This document shows positions 22,126-33,926 of a stretch of DNA of 64,000 nt, piece by piece (the stretch's first letter is position 1; every line of letters begins with the position of its first letter). The position numbers and the translations under genes were made by a program. Source of the stretch: Chimonanthus salicifolius (lineage: Eukaryota > Streptophyta > Magnoliopsida > Laurales > Calycanthaceae); NCBI GenBank assembly GCA_013350335.1, contig CM023536.1:45578314-45642313 (forward strand), in the 5' to 3' direction. The notes under the pieces were generated by a model, which saw only the letters and a program-made list of their open reading frames with translations, was not told where the DNA came from and did no database searches.

Positions 22126-25100
22126 GACATACCTACTTTTTTTTTTTTAAGCGGTAAAGAAGAAATTCATTAAAAGAAAAAGAACAATGAAAAGGTACAA
22201 TGGCCTATGAGGATTAGGCCAAATAAAAACAAAAGACAAAAGAAAAGAGTTAAAAAGTCACAGCTACACAGAAAAACATGTTACAATAGAAGAACACCCA
22301 AACCCGTCCCATCCACGCCAGTTTTTAGCAAAGAAATCTGCAACTCCATTTGACGTTCGACTAATATGATTGAAGGAAACGTCCATGCCCGCAGATAGTC
22401 CCTTAATCTCTCTAACAATTGTGATTAACCTCTAAGGAGGTCTTCTTGTACCCCTATCTCATTTTATAGCATTGGAAGAATCACTTTCAATGACCAATTT
22501 AACTGCCCCTAAGCTGTCACCTAAGGTCAAGGCTCTCCTAATACTAAGAAGTTCTGCCTCATTAGAATCTTTAATCCCCACCGCTTCTGAGAAGACCTCG
22601 CTAATACCACCCACATAATCTCTAAGAACTCCCCCAATACTCGACGGACCCGGTTTACCATAAGATGCTCCATCCACATTGAACTTGAGGAACCCCGGAG
22701 AAGGGGCGCGCGGGGGGGGGGGGAGGGCGCTGGATGGGGAGGGGTCCACTCATCATGCTTAGGCTTTTTAACTAAAGAATTGGACTTCAAACAAACCTCC
22801 CAAGACTGGCACAGATCCCCAACCCTTAGGTTTTTAAATTACCTGTTGGAGCACAACCACGTGCACAGCCTCCATTTCGCTTTTTGAATTAGATCATTAA
22901 CTTCCGATGATTGTCCTTAAAAAATCCTAGAGTTTGTTTCCTTCCAGATAGACCATGAGACCACAACCGAGATTAAAACCCAAGCAAACTTCCTTTTTTT
23001 TTTTCTAATGCTAGGAATAAACCATGACTCCATCAAACGATCCCAAGAGCCAGGGCAAACCCAAGCCACTCCTATAAGATTCAAAAAGAAACTCCAAATG
23101 CTCCAAGAAAAAGGACACAAGACAAGGAGATGGCCAATAGACTTCATCGACGCAGTTACAAAGAGGGTACAAAGTGACACCATCCAAGCCCAAGAGTCCC
23201 ATTCGCCGAAGTTCCAACCTTGTCAAGATTTTCCTTTTGGCACAATACCAGTTGAACAACTAAACTCTAGGTGGAGCAAGACTGCACCAAACAAGAGGTA
23301 GATGTCCAGCAGACCCAGATACACCCTGAGAGGCAAGTTCAATCAGAGATTTAACTGAGAATAAGCCAGAGGAATTACTCGTCCAAACCAACTCATCGTC
23401 ATCATCTGGTACCAAAGGGAATTTACCCAATTGGGCTTTAAGATTATTAACACTCTCCACTTCAAAGTCACTCAACTCCCTCCTGAAGTCCAATTGCCAC
23501 GAAATAGCGCGATCATTAGGGCAGTACAAATCTTTAATCAAACATCTTGGTTTCTAACTGCCCTAAAGAGCCTAGGGTATTTATCACTTAGAGGCCTATC
23601 ACCTAGCCACAAGTCTTTCCAAAAGAAGGCCCTATTGCCCATCCCGACTAGAATACGAAGATTACTTTTGAACAAGTCACTAACCTCCGATCGACCATAA
23701 CAGATCTTCCACCAATCTTTAAGAACTCTAGATCTTGATCTAACCGCCTCTTCTCCCAAATTCCATTTGTTAACATTTGATACCCCATATTTATCTGAAA
23801 GAATGCATACCCAAAGAGTACTTGATTCCTTACCAAACCTCCATCCCCATTTACATAAAAGAACTTCATTTCGCAACTGTATTGGAACCAAACCCAGACC
23901 ACCTTTATTTTTAGATTTAGTAACCTCTTCCCAAGCCACAAGATGAACCTTTCTCTTAGCCTCTTGATCACCCCAGAGAAACCTCCTAAACAACTTTTCC
24001 ATCGTGTTGGCTACACTTTTTGGGACTTTATAAAGAGACATGAAATACGTGGAAGATTAATCAGAACCGATTTCAGAAGAGTAACCCTGCCTCCCAATGA
24101 AAGATATTTTTTGCCCCATCCGGCCAACCTTCTTTCAATCTTCTCTATAACTGGGGACCAAAAATTCTTAAAGCTTGGATTCTCGCCAATTGAAGGCCTA
24201 AGTAAGAAAAGGGTAATTTACCTACACCACAACCTACTTTGTTTGCCCACTCTTTTACCAACGAAGTTTCCATACCTCCTCCAATTAGGGTACTCTTTTT
24301 CCAAATTTATCCTTAATCCAGACACCAGCTCGAAGCATCGAAGGATGGCCCGAAAACCAAGCACCTCTGAGTTGTTGTTATCACAAAAAAGTAAGGTGTA
24401 TTCTGCAAATTGAAGGTGGGTGATCTGCGGGCTCCCGTTCCCCACCTCAAAACCCCTCACAATTCCCAACTCTTTTGCTTTCAGAACTAACCTGTTCAAA
24501 CTTTCTCCCACCATTGTAAAAACAAATGGAGATAGGGGATTGCCCTGCCTCAGGTCCCTATTAGTGGATATTGAAGCAGTTGGAGAACCATTCGCCAAGA
24601 TCGAGTACTTTGTATTTTCAACGCAAGCCTTCATCCATCTTCGTCATCTACTGTCAAAGCCTATCCTTTCGAATAAGTAACCCACAAAGGACCAATCCAC
24701 GTAATCGTATGTTTTTCCAATGTCAATCTTAAATAGCAAACCGGGCTTACCTTCCTTTTTCCTCAAGTGAACCAATTCATTAGCAATCAAAACCCCATCC
24801 AAAATTTGTCTATTCTCAATGAAAGCACCTTGTGATTCCCCAATAATCTCAGGTAAAACTTTCTTTAGTCTCTCGGCTAGGACTTTGGCTAACAATTTAT
24901 AGATACTGCCAACTAGGCTGATAGGGCAATAATGCGCCAACTCGAAAGGACCTTCTTTTTCGGAATTAAGGTAATAAAGGAGTTCTTGAGACCTTTAGTG
25001 ATGATACCATCACGATGAAACTCCTTAAAGAACCTCAAAATATCTTGACACAACCTCCCAACAGGTTTTAAAGAAAGAAAAATTGAAGCCATCAGGGCAA

Positions 25101-25224
25101 GGTGCTTTATCACCTTCCAAACTCTCTACCACCTCATGTATCTCATCTAGGGTAGATTCCTTTTCAAGCCAAACCACCATACTATCACTGATCTTTAAGA
25201 ACTCTAATCCGTCTAGGGATGGTC

Positions 25225-25594
25225 TACTGGATCGTGGATCCAACAATGAGGCGAAGCTAATGGTGTAGAAAGGAGAGCCAAGACTCCTAGATGGAAAGGG
25301 GGGATGAAAAATTAGAGCAAGGGAAGACAAACACCAACCCAACAGCCTAGGGATAGAGGGACCAACCCCATAGATAAACACCAAGCTAAAAGATGAAAGG
25401 AGATAAGGGAAAGACAATGCCCGGGCCTCGGAGGAGACGAACTACGCCGCCACAAGAGAAGCAACAGGAGAAGTGGCCAACTGAAGAGCCAGCCAACAAT
25501 CATCAACCAAAAGCCGAGAAGAAACCGAAAAACGCCACTGGAAGTTAATATCAAAGAGCAAGGGATACCCCCTTCACAATCCAAAGAGGGAGCG
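25225..25594. other. Foreign segment inside LINE ORF2, left part
   Basis: Related LINEs run straight from the linker into LDGLEF-like sequence. Here LDGLEFLKISD (near 25215) is instead preceded by about 370 bp without LINE character. The solo LTR and then about 300 bp more (28863-29168) follow. Read on the plus strand it is purine-rich and basic (EKQQEKWPTEEPANNH tract). Its origin is unknown; an inverted piece of another LINE's ORF1 is possible. Confidence 0.5.
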
Positions 25595-27221
25595 TGTCAC
25601 CCCCCAACCCGAAGGGTGGGCCCGGAATGCGACTGATTTTTTTTTTTTTTTGTAAGATAAACTAACCAACTCACAAGCATTCTAACTAGGCCAAATCAAC
25701 AGTTAGGCCCAGAGGTCACACATGATCCCAACATGTGGACTCAAACATATACCATAAGTCTACCCCACAAAAAAGATATAACAATAACATCAACACATAA
25801 CATGATCAAATCAAATCCAACCATTGATTATTACAAAACATCGATTCAAAGCCATTACAGAGACAACATAGTTTAGTACATCACAATTAAACAAATTAAG
25901 TACCACATCCGGTACTTAATAAAAGTAAATGGTTCCAAGAACCAACAAGAAAAGATCAGGGTATTCCCCTCCGGGGGAATCCCGAAACACTGCATCAGCT
26001 TATCTACCCTAAGCTTGATAAAGAGGGTCCTCCTCCTCGGGTTCATCGCCTGAAAGGTGAGTGGGGTAAGGTAACTAACCCAGTGAAGGAAATATAACAA
26101 TACAGTTTAAGTAAAAAATAACAGGTTAGCAACAGTTCAATAATATCATATGCTTGATAACAATTAAGCATAATATTATGTAAAGCATCATCATCATTTC
26201 TCATCAATTACTGCTATCATCCAACGTAACGCCTGCCAACTACGCTGAGACCAGTATTAAGTCCCAACATGGTCAAAATATATCCTTGCAAGTACATCTC
26301 CGGCTCTGACTTAGCCGATACTAACACCCTCAAGTCAGCAATTGACGACATCATGGTCCGCCCATGGTCCAGTAGACATAAATCATCTCCCATATGGCCA
26401 ATATTGGTTCAATAGCCCAGGTACGTAGAAACAGTCTTACATACTCATATGATCAACATCATAAATATCACAATCATCATCAGCACTCTTACCATAGTGC
26501 ATCATGTCTAGGCACATGAGTGGGTTCATCAAATCTGAAACCACTTATTGCTCAATACTCATCTTATAATAAAACCTGTTTACATATCCTGTAGAGTTAA
26601 GTTCCCTCACCGTGATGTGTGGTTTATGCGGTCTCTGTTCAAACAACACACAAGTGCACAATCAATATACATAACAAATACATACACATACGTAGTATTT
26701 GGAAATCATACGTTTTTCCAAAAATATCCAGGGTTCATAGAATTGGGTCTCCTACTTGGTTTCTATCCTTTTTAAATTATCATAATCCACAATATAATAA
26801 TAAAAAAGGGCTCAGTCCAAAACTCATATTGTCTTCTAGGCATTGACCAGATTGACTTATTGATTTAGGTCTAGATCCTCGGGTCACTTCTCGGTTGTCT
26901 TCTAGATAGGACCAGATCTGACATTTTGAATTAGGCCTCGAGGTCACCCACTTTCCGACTATATAGTGTCGGCCTGAAAGTGAATCACTCAGTGTCCGAC
27001 CAATAGGGTCGGCCTAGAAGCGAATACAATAGTATTTACACTATAAGTAATAAGAGAAAAAGGGTTAGTACATTTTTAATTAACAAGGCGTATTAATCAT
27101 AGAACATCATTAATCACATCAATAATTAATCAATTTTAGACAAAAACAACAATCAAACCATATTTTATCACTTAAAAACTGGGTCCCTAGGAACATACCT
27201 CGGAACCGGGTACAGTGGCTT

Positions 27222-27560
27222 CGGATCATACGAACCACACTATATCTAAGTCACTGACCTCGGAACATGGGTCTGACTTCGGATCGTCCGAAGATCGGGT
27301 CTCGGATCATCCGAAGTCCTTCCGAACTGTTTAAAATCCGAAAACAAGTCTCGGTGGCTCTGTATGCCTCGGAACGACCGTAGTCTGGGTTCGGAACGTC
27401 CGAGTGGGTTCGGTCCTTCCGAGCTCGGCTCGGTACGTCCGAAAGGGTCTGGCTTGCCTCGGGCAGTAACTGGGCTTCGGGTGAAGCTCGGAACGTCCGA
27501 GGGTCACTGCTCGGACCGTCCGAAGATGAGTTCTCGGACCTTCCGAGAGTCGTCTTCCCC
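27222..27560 (-). repeat. Array of about ten CGGANNNTCCGA palindromes
   Basis: Sites such as TTCGGATCGTCCGAAG, CTCGGAACGTCCGAG, TTCGGTCCTTCCGAG and CTCGGACCGTCCGAAG recur every 15-45 bp. They lie about 500-840 bp downstream of the LTR TATA box, so they would be transcribed and each could fold as a short hairpin. The second solo LTR keeps an equivalent array. Confidence 0.85.
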
Positions 27561-28055
27561 ACTGTCTGCACTAGGCAGACAGTGACGGCAGTCGGACAGT
27601 GAAATGCGACTCCGAAAATGGAGGGCTTCCTGGACTCGATTTTCACATCCAGCCGGTCTGATGGACCCTTCTGGGAGTCCTCTTTCCATAGGGAATGGTT
27701 TGGAGTCTTGAAGCTCACTGGACCAACAGATTTTAACAGTAAATCCTCACAGGTACATGAAACCCATGGTTTTTCCTTAGATTTAAAAATGGTTTTTCTC
27801 AATCAAATCAAGGCCAAAATCTGATTTCCTTGATTCTAAACTGGTTGAAATTTGAAAAGGAAAGCATTGGATACCTTTGCTGAGGTTCCTAGGCTAAAAA
27901 ATCTGGTCTTTGGGAAGCTTTACTTCTGAGGCTCACTGGTGACTGAACTGAGAAAGACAGAGAGGGTCAGCCGTGTCTGGCTGATTACACAGAGGTTGAG
28001 ACTAAGGGAGAAGAGAAGAAGATTTGTGGGAGTGAAAACCGAAGGCTCAGGCCGG

Positions 28056-28063
28056 TTTTTATA
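28056..28063 (-). promoter_or_regulatory. TATA box of the first solo LTR
   Basis: Minus strand TATAAAAA, followed by a CT-rich leader (tcttcttctcttctccc). It drives into the CGGANNNTCCGA array and then the LINE. Confidence 0.55.
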
Positions 28064-28862
28064 AGAAATCAGCCGGGGAAAGGGGCCGGCTGGCCAGTGC
28101 ATGCTACTGCATGCAGCAGGGTGCGGACGTTGATACAGTGCAAATACTGTTTAACGGTCTGGTTGCAGATAAGTCCTCTGGGATTTCTGATATTGCAGAT
28201 TAGTCCCTAGTTTTAATAAAAACCGATTTTTAAACTGAAAGTATGATTTTAAAAACCCAAAAACTTAATCTAACCTTACCTATATGTCGGGTTTTGAAAA
28301 CCTTAAACATCATAAAATTTTTAGAATTTATCTTTTACTAAAAATCATTGATTTAAATAAAAACCATCATTTACCAATATTTACTTAAACGAACAAATGT
28401 TAAAATAAAAAATTTATAAATCTCATTTTGGGGTGAAATGGAATAACTAGATTATACTTAAAATGGTCTACTACAAAATACTAGTTTCAAAATTTATTTT
28501 ATTTCCAAAACCCTTTAAAATAATTAATATTCCCTTTCGGGGTTTTGACGGGCGAAATTTTAAATACCATTTTCCTAAAAATAAATTTATTTTAAAATCA
28601 GAAATGCAAATCCTTTATTAAGGAGAACATTATCAACTAAATATAATCACATAATAACATAATTTATAAAATAAACAAAACAAGTTGTAAAATTACCAAA
28701 ATGCCCCTCCAGCCGAACGAGCTGGATCACTGAGCTCGCGAGCTCGGATTGAGCCACAACTGTGCTTCTCTCGAAACCCTAACCGTAATCCTCGAGATTA
28801 ACCGACTAAACAGGATTATTAAGCTAACACACGCCTAATCTGGGGAAGGGTATTACAGAGCG

Positions 28863-29168
28863 AAAAGCCTCCGACGATGAGCTCAACCGGAAGCACCACC
28901 CCGTCCTATTCATCAGCTCCAGGATAATGAAAACACCAAACTGACCCAGGAGCATGAGGCACCAAAAGGGACTCCGATGAGAGCTAAGCACCACTCGAAC
29001 CTGATATCGCCTGAGAAGAAGAAGAGGCAAACAAGGCACGGGGTTTCGCAAACAAGCAATCATAAGCAAGAGCACATAGAAAAGAAGAGGAAGTACCCGG
29101 GACCACAGGTGGCGACAGAGAGCAGGAGTAGGGGGGTGAAGGAGGCCGATCCGAAAAAAGAGAGGAGG
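28863..29168. other. Foreign segment inside LINE ORF2, right part
   Basis: It continues the segment at 25225-25594 once the solo LTR is removed. The plus strand has a basic, purine-rich frame (SPEKKKRQTRHG, then EKKRKYPGPQ). LINE sequence resumes near 29170 with RLFSAIFQQ. Confidence 0.45.
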
Positions 29169-30405
29169 GAGGAGAAGGAGTAGAAACTGCTGAAAAATTG
29201 CAGAGAAGAGCCTTACTACTTCCTCCCGAATACTGTCCTTATCCAATATCCACCTACCATCAACTACCACCAATCTGATACATTTAATAACCCTCTTATT
29301 AGAGGCACACAAATGAAAAAACTTTAAATTCTTGTCGCCATTTTTCAACCACAGCGCTCTCGACTTCTGTCTCCATTCCACTTTTTCTAGCCTCAAACAG
29401 TCCCAAAGAGTTGATTTGAACTCCTTCTTTGCTGCAAATTCCCCCTCTTCCAAATCACGCTCCTCCTCAACCTTAGACCATTGCTCAAGGCCTCGAATCG
29501 TTATTTCTTTCTTCTCCAAAATAGTACCTCCATTAGAGGCAGCCCATTCCTTTAATTTCCACTTCAGCAGAATGAGTTTTTTAAACAGAACAAAACCCGC
29601 CCACCCATGTATTTCAAAACTGCCTCACCAAGACTTCACTAACTCCATGATTTTCGAGTTTAACAACCAAGCATTGTTAAACCGAAAAGGCTTCAGACCC
29701 CAATCAATGTCTTCTAAGTCTAAAATTATCGAGCAATGATCAAATATATGGAGGAATAATTTCAACTGGCTAGCACCTGAGAATAGGGCTTCCCATTCTG
29801 CTGATACAAGAAATTTGTCTGGTCTACTAGAGGCTCTTCTGAGCTAACCATTGGACCAAGTGTACTTCCCGCCACTGAGAGGAAGATCAATCAATTCACT
29901 TATTTCTATAAAGGCTGAGAATGCATCCATAGACCTTGTAAAACCCCTGCCCATTTTCTTCTCAGTAGGGAACCGCACGGCATTAAAGTCGCCCCCCACA
30001 CACCACCTACCTGAAGCCCACACCTTTACATCTTCTAACTCGGACCAAAAACTTTCCCCTTCCCCTCAACAATCGGTCCATAAACATTGGTTATACTGAC
30101 TTCAACCCCTTCTACTAAAAGCTCTCCTTTTACTGAAATCGATCTAGAATCCATTCTTCTAACCAAAACTTTGATGACAGATGGATTCCACAAAATGAGC
30201 AAGCCTCCATATCTCCCCACCGCTGGTTTGTAGAAACTATCACAGTCTCTAGCTCCCCATAATTCTTTAATGGTTTGATTCGAAATTTCTTCTCTTTTTG
30301 TTTCCTGTAGCAAAAGAATATCTATCTAATTATGCCTAATAAGTCTTCTGATAGCTCCCCTATTCTCCTGAAGGCCAAGCCCTCTAATATTCCAAGTCAG
30401 AAGTT

Positions 30406-32948
30406 TCATTGAGAAACCTGTGTACTCCGAACTTGTCTTCTTGGCTGCTGAAGACTTCTTTTTCTATAAATCTTAAACATATAACAACAACCCTTGAAAG
30501 AGACAGTTTGTTTCCTTATAGAACTTTTAGAGGAAATGGAAGAGGAGCAGTCACCAACCTCTAGCTGAGCCAGACTAACCAAAGATTGTGTCTCATTGTT
30601 AAACTGAATACCCAACTGCTTCCTTATCTTCAAGATATCTTTACCATATTTTTTATAAATAACCAATTTTGTTCAATCTGTCCATGTCCCACTCTGTTTC
30701 TTTCAAACAAAGTTTTCCTTTTTGTGACAGCTTCTTAATTTCAGAGAAGCTGAGAACTGAGGCACTAAACAGCTTAGATTTCCCAGAGGAATCCGCACCA
30801 AAAAGATGCGGAGGACCCCTACCACCAAACATGCCCTGCATCCCAGGCTTAGTGCCTCGACAAGGGAGGCTACCCGGTGGAAGTCCTGAAGAGTGCATGC
30901 CAATAAGGAGACCGCCAGAAGAATACTTAACCCCCGGGTCAACACCCTGAATCACACTTGCCGCTTGATTTGCATCTCCCACCGGCACCATTGCCAGCTT
31001 GTCAGAGGACACACTAGCCATCGGTACAGGATAGAATTTATTCGAGCTCGGATAGATTTGAGCACTGTCGACCATGGGACCTACAGAAACCAAGTTGAGA
31101 TTGGTCTGTTAGGGCCGAACACCGAATGAGTTATCCAGTGAGCCAGAAAAGAAAGCCCAAGGAGGAAGGGTGGAACCCAAAGGAGAAGGAAGCTCTTGCA
31201 TATTTGGGCCAGACCCACACCTGATAACAAAAGCCTGGCCAGTTTTTGTGGCTTTAAAAGCCAGCCCATCACTTAGGCTCGAGTCACGAGCCAAGAAAAA
31301 ATAGCGCCAGCAGAAGTCGCATGGAATGCAACAGCAGAAGCCACGTGGGCTGCAGAAGCAACAACGCCAACTCTACTAGCCGAATCGGCTCCAGCAGCAA
31401 AGGCAGCATGGGCACGTGAATTAGCGCCAGCAGCAGAAACAGCATGGGCACATGAGCCTGGGTAGGACACGTGGGCTGCAACAGCAGCAGTTTTGCTAGC
31501 CGAATCGGCGCCAGCAGCAAAAGTAGCATGGGCACACGAGCCTGGATGGGACACGTGGACTAGCAACAGCGGCAAGCAGAAGACGTTGTACACGCAACAT
31601 CTGTATCTCCCTCATCTCTGTAGCTACAGAAAGAACGTTCACACTCCACCACCTGCGCAGAAGCTTTGACTGAAGCGTATGGGTTGCTCGCATTTAATGT
31701 CTGCCCATCTAGCACACCACGTGGCACTCTTTGACCGGTGGCCGAGTCCAGTTTGGACACCTCATCATCCGGTGAAGAACCAGAAATTTCCGACGAAGAG
31801 GTCGAGATATCCATCAAAGATACCACCTCCAAAAGCCTCACTCGGTAATCATCCCCGTTGATGCTCACCGTGACCAAAGAGGGCAAGCAATCGCAGACTC
31901 CAAGTTCCAGCAGCAGACGGAGAACTGAACTATCTTCCTTCCACAGATTTCGGTAATGAATCTCCAGCATAGAACCCAATCTCTTCCCAAAAGCTTTGAT
32001 AATATTTTCCGTCCAGCCTACCAGAGGGTAACCCACACACCTGACCCAAGTGACTCTCTTTTGACAGATCCTCTCTGGATCCCACCGACCTCTTATTATG
32101 AACAATCTTGAAACAATATTCAAGCTTATAGCCATTGTCTCTTCATCAAAGAGGGTTACTAGAAAGGTTTTCTCGCTGAATCAAACTGCAGTGGATAAAA
32201 AAGAGGCTTTCCTCTTCCATAGCAGACACAACCTGAGCTCGCTGCATCGGCGAGAAATGGGACACTATCACTGCATTAGCTAACTAGTCATTGATCTATT
32301 TTTCCTCCTTTTCTTCTCTCATAAGTTCTATGACTTGCTCAGAAGTATCGGTGATGGTCACCTTGGTCTGCTTCCGGCCCGAATAAATGGCTACTTCCTC
32401 CAGCTTTTTCGAGGGACCATCGGTCTCCGGTTTTTAACAAACGCAGGTTTTGCTGACATCCCACTCTTACCTCGCCAGAGTTCAGAATCTGATGGTGAGA
32501 TTGAAAATTGGGTTTGTGGTTCCGATCCTCCCTGACCTTAGTAATCCCTGATTTATGTTGATAGGATCAAGACAAGCTCATACCCCCACTCTCCCTTCTG
32601 TGGAAGATGGCCGGATTCACTTGGAGTTTCTTCCCTTCCAAAACGCGCCCATTAAGATTCACCACTGCCTTTTTTCTGCGTAACTGCCTCTAGCCATTCT
32701 TACGAATGCAAAAGTTCTCCCCACTGCATCCTTCTTCCTTGGAACAAAAACATCGTTGATAGAACCCCATTGCGAAAAGAGATCATGCAGCTAGATTCGA
32801 TTGGAGATATCTGGCCAGAACGAAAGGTTTGCCACGAACAAAGTAACCGAAGGCTCAGCTCTGCTGTCGCGCCTCTTTCTTCCCTTCTATTGCAGCCATC
32901 CCTCCTCGCCGAAGTCCTCCAGCTCCCCACCTCCTTCTCGTCTCCCAC
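30406..32948 (-). pseudogene. LINE ORF1 (RNA-binding protein), broken
   Basis: It begins at an ATG at 32948. The N-terminal part shows a worn RNA-recognition fold (SQWGSINDVFVP and FAFVR-like tracts in shifting frames, 32950-32690). The middle (32135-31600) has the WVRCVGYPLVGW motif typical of plant LINE ORF1. The C-terminal part holds Ala-rich repeats (31560-31290). Its last codons, CAA TGA at 30411-30406, overlap the ORF2 start as ATGA. A working copy would coat LINE RNA in the cytoplasm. Several frameshifts break this one. Confidence 0.75.
31290..31560 (-). repeat. Ala-rich minisatellite in LINE ORF1
   Basis: Units encoding GSCAHAxFAAGADSAS recur two to three times, built on words such as gcatgggcac and ccagcagcaaa with GCAGCA runs. 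The protein repeat suggests in-frame unequal duplication while ORF1 was coding. Confidence 0.7.
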
Positions 32949-33022
32949 CTGCTAATTCCAGATACCTTGCACAAAATCTCTGCTCTCTCTGGTCTTTCTC
33001 GCTCATTGGTATTTGTTTTTGA

Positions 33023-33270
33023 GACATACCTACTTAAGTGTAACTCATTAGATATACCTACTTAAGTCTACCATGCATTTATTTATTTGTAATATATACC
33101 AACTTAAGTAATACTATATAGTATATACTTATTTGTATAGTAGATACCACACTAGACATACCTAATTAAGTCTACCGTATACCATGTAATATATAACTAC
33201 TTATTTATATTTTATACCTACTACATATATTAGATATCTAATTAGTTATACATACTTAAGTATATACATA
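33023..33270. repeat. Worn minisatellite, unit like gayatacctacttaagt
   Basis: Words such as gacatacctacttaag, gatatacctacttaag and gacatacctaattaag recur, with TA-rich spacers. The same words stand left of the LINE at 22085-22138. The array was therefore one locus before the LINE split it. Confidence 0.65.
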
Positions 33271-33272
33271 TA

Positions 33273-33708
33273 TTTTTTTTTTTGAGCCATAACATGAAAT
33301 TTCAGTTAAAAAAAAAGGAAGTAAATACAGAGGAAGTGGTCTAAAAAGATTAGACTACCAGAAGGAAAAGAACAAGATAAAAGCCAACAAAACAAAAATC
33401 AAAGAAATAAGATGTCTGTAAAATGGTTATCAACTCCCAATTTAACAAAAAAGTCAGCAACTCAGTTAGCTGTGCACCCAACTCTAGTAAAGGATACTCC
33501 CAACTCTTTTGTCAATTCTTTCATCTTTCTAACTACATTGACCAATCTCTAAAGAGGACACCTCAACCCTGTTGTCCATTTAAATGCATTTGCCGAATCC
33601 CCTTCAATCACCAGATCTCCTTGTCCAAATTCCTTCCAAATGACTAAAACTCTCCTAATACTAAGAATTTCCGCTTCATTTGAATCTTTGAAACCCACCG
33701 ACTCATTG
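33273..33708 (-). mobile_element. 5'-truncated LINE, RNase H end only
   Basis: A T run at 33273-33284 marks an A tail on the minus strand. Reading from 33708, the frame gives SVGFKDSNEAEILSIRR and LVIEGDSANAFKW, the RNase H of the same LINE type as the full element next door (SNEAELLSIRRAL there). Two stops break it. The flanks share TATATAC/TATATCTAC words but no exact duplication. Confidence 0.75.
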
Positions 33709-33749
33709 TATATCTACTTATATATAATATATACTAATTTATATCTATG

Positions 33750-33926
33750 TTCATTGTCATCATCATCATAGGCCAGTATCCTATCTATTTGGGGTCACTT
33801 TACAAGTTCTTCTCCTCCAAATGACATTATCATAAATCACGCCGTCAGTCTCTCCATAATGTAACAAATCTTTCTTTTTCTTTTTCATCTATGTTTTCAA
33901 AGGTCGGCTTCTCCTCCTAATATATA
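33750..33926. mobile_element. Possible Au-type SINE remnant
   Basis: The phrase gtatcctatctatttggggtc resembles the conserved 'agttggggtcggct' block of plant Au SINEs, and aggtcggcttctcc recurs near 33901. Box A and B are not clear. Confidence 0.25.

Larger units (their letters stand above)
25595..28857 (-). mobile_element. 3.26 kb solo LTR (Ty3/gypsy) nested in the LINE
   Basis: Plus-strand ends are TGTCACCCCC and GGTATTACA. The perfect 5 bp repeat gagcg flanks it (25590-25594 and 28858-28862). Read on the minus strand it starts TGTAATACCC and ends GGTGACA, like the plus-strand gypsy LTR at 3570. A minus-strand TATA box at 28063-28056 and the polarity of shared blocks set minus orientation. 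There is no internal region or second LTR between the duplications, so it is a solo LTR left by unequal recombination. A close relative in the same orientation is at 33932. Confidence 0.9.
22290..30409 (-). pseudogene. LINE ORF2 (endonuclease, reverse transcriptase, RNase H), broken
   Basis: The start MKLLTWNIRGLGLQ at 30409 opens the endonuclease, with LLQETK and a GDFNAV catalytic tract near 29990. An in-frame stop follows the first 27 codons. The linker has WRQKSRALWLKNGDKNLKFFH (29340-29280 region). After the foreign segment, reverse transcriptase resumes with GDKAPCPDGF (near 25110), KIDIGKTYDYVDW (near 24710) and RQGNPLSPF (near 24540). The usual FADD box is FAEY (near 24390), losing catalytic Asp. 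zf-RVT lies at 23541-22900 and RNase H (NVDGASYGKPG, then SNEAELL) at 22700-22290, where a Trp codon is TGA. Confidence 0.85.
22139..33022 (-). mobile_element. Full-length L1-type LINE, 7.6 kb without its insert
   Basis: The element reads on the minus strand from 33022 to an A tail seen as a T run at 22139-22148. Both flanks carry the 13 bp direct repeat gacatacctactt (22126-22138 and 33023-33035), which fixes the ends and shows target-primed insertion of a complete copy. The order is ORF1 with an RNA-recognition fold, then ORF2 with endonuclease, reverse transcriptase, zf-RVT and RNase H, as in plant L1 elements. Stops, frameshifts and a changed reverse transcriptase active site make it dead. 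ORF2 is further split by a foreign segment and a solo LTR (25595-28857). Confidence 0.9.

Noticed and set aside
27251..27802. 183-residue minus-strand frame with GRSE repeats
   Set aside because: It is the translation of the CGGANNNTCCGA array in the solo LTR, not a gene; the partner LTR gives only a shifted version.
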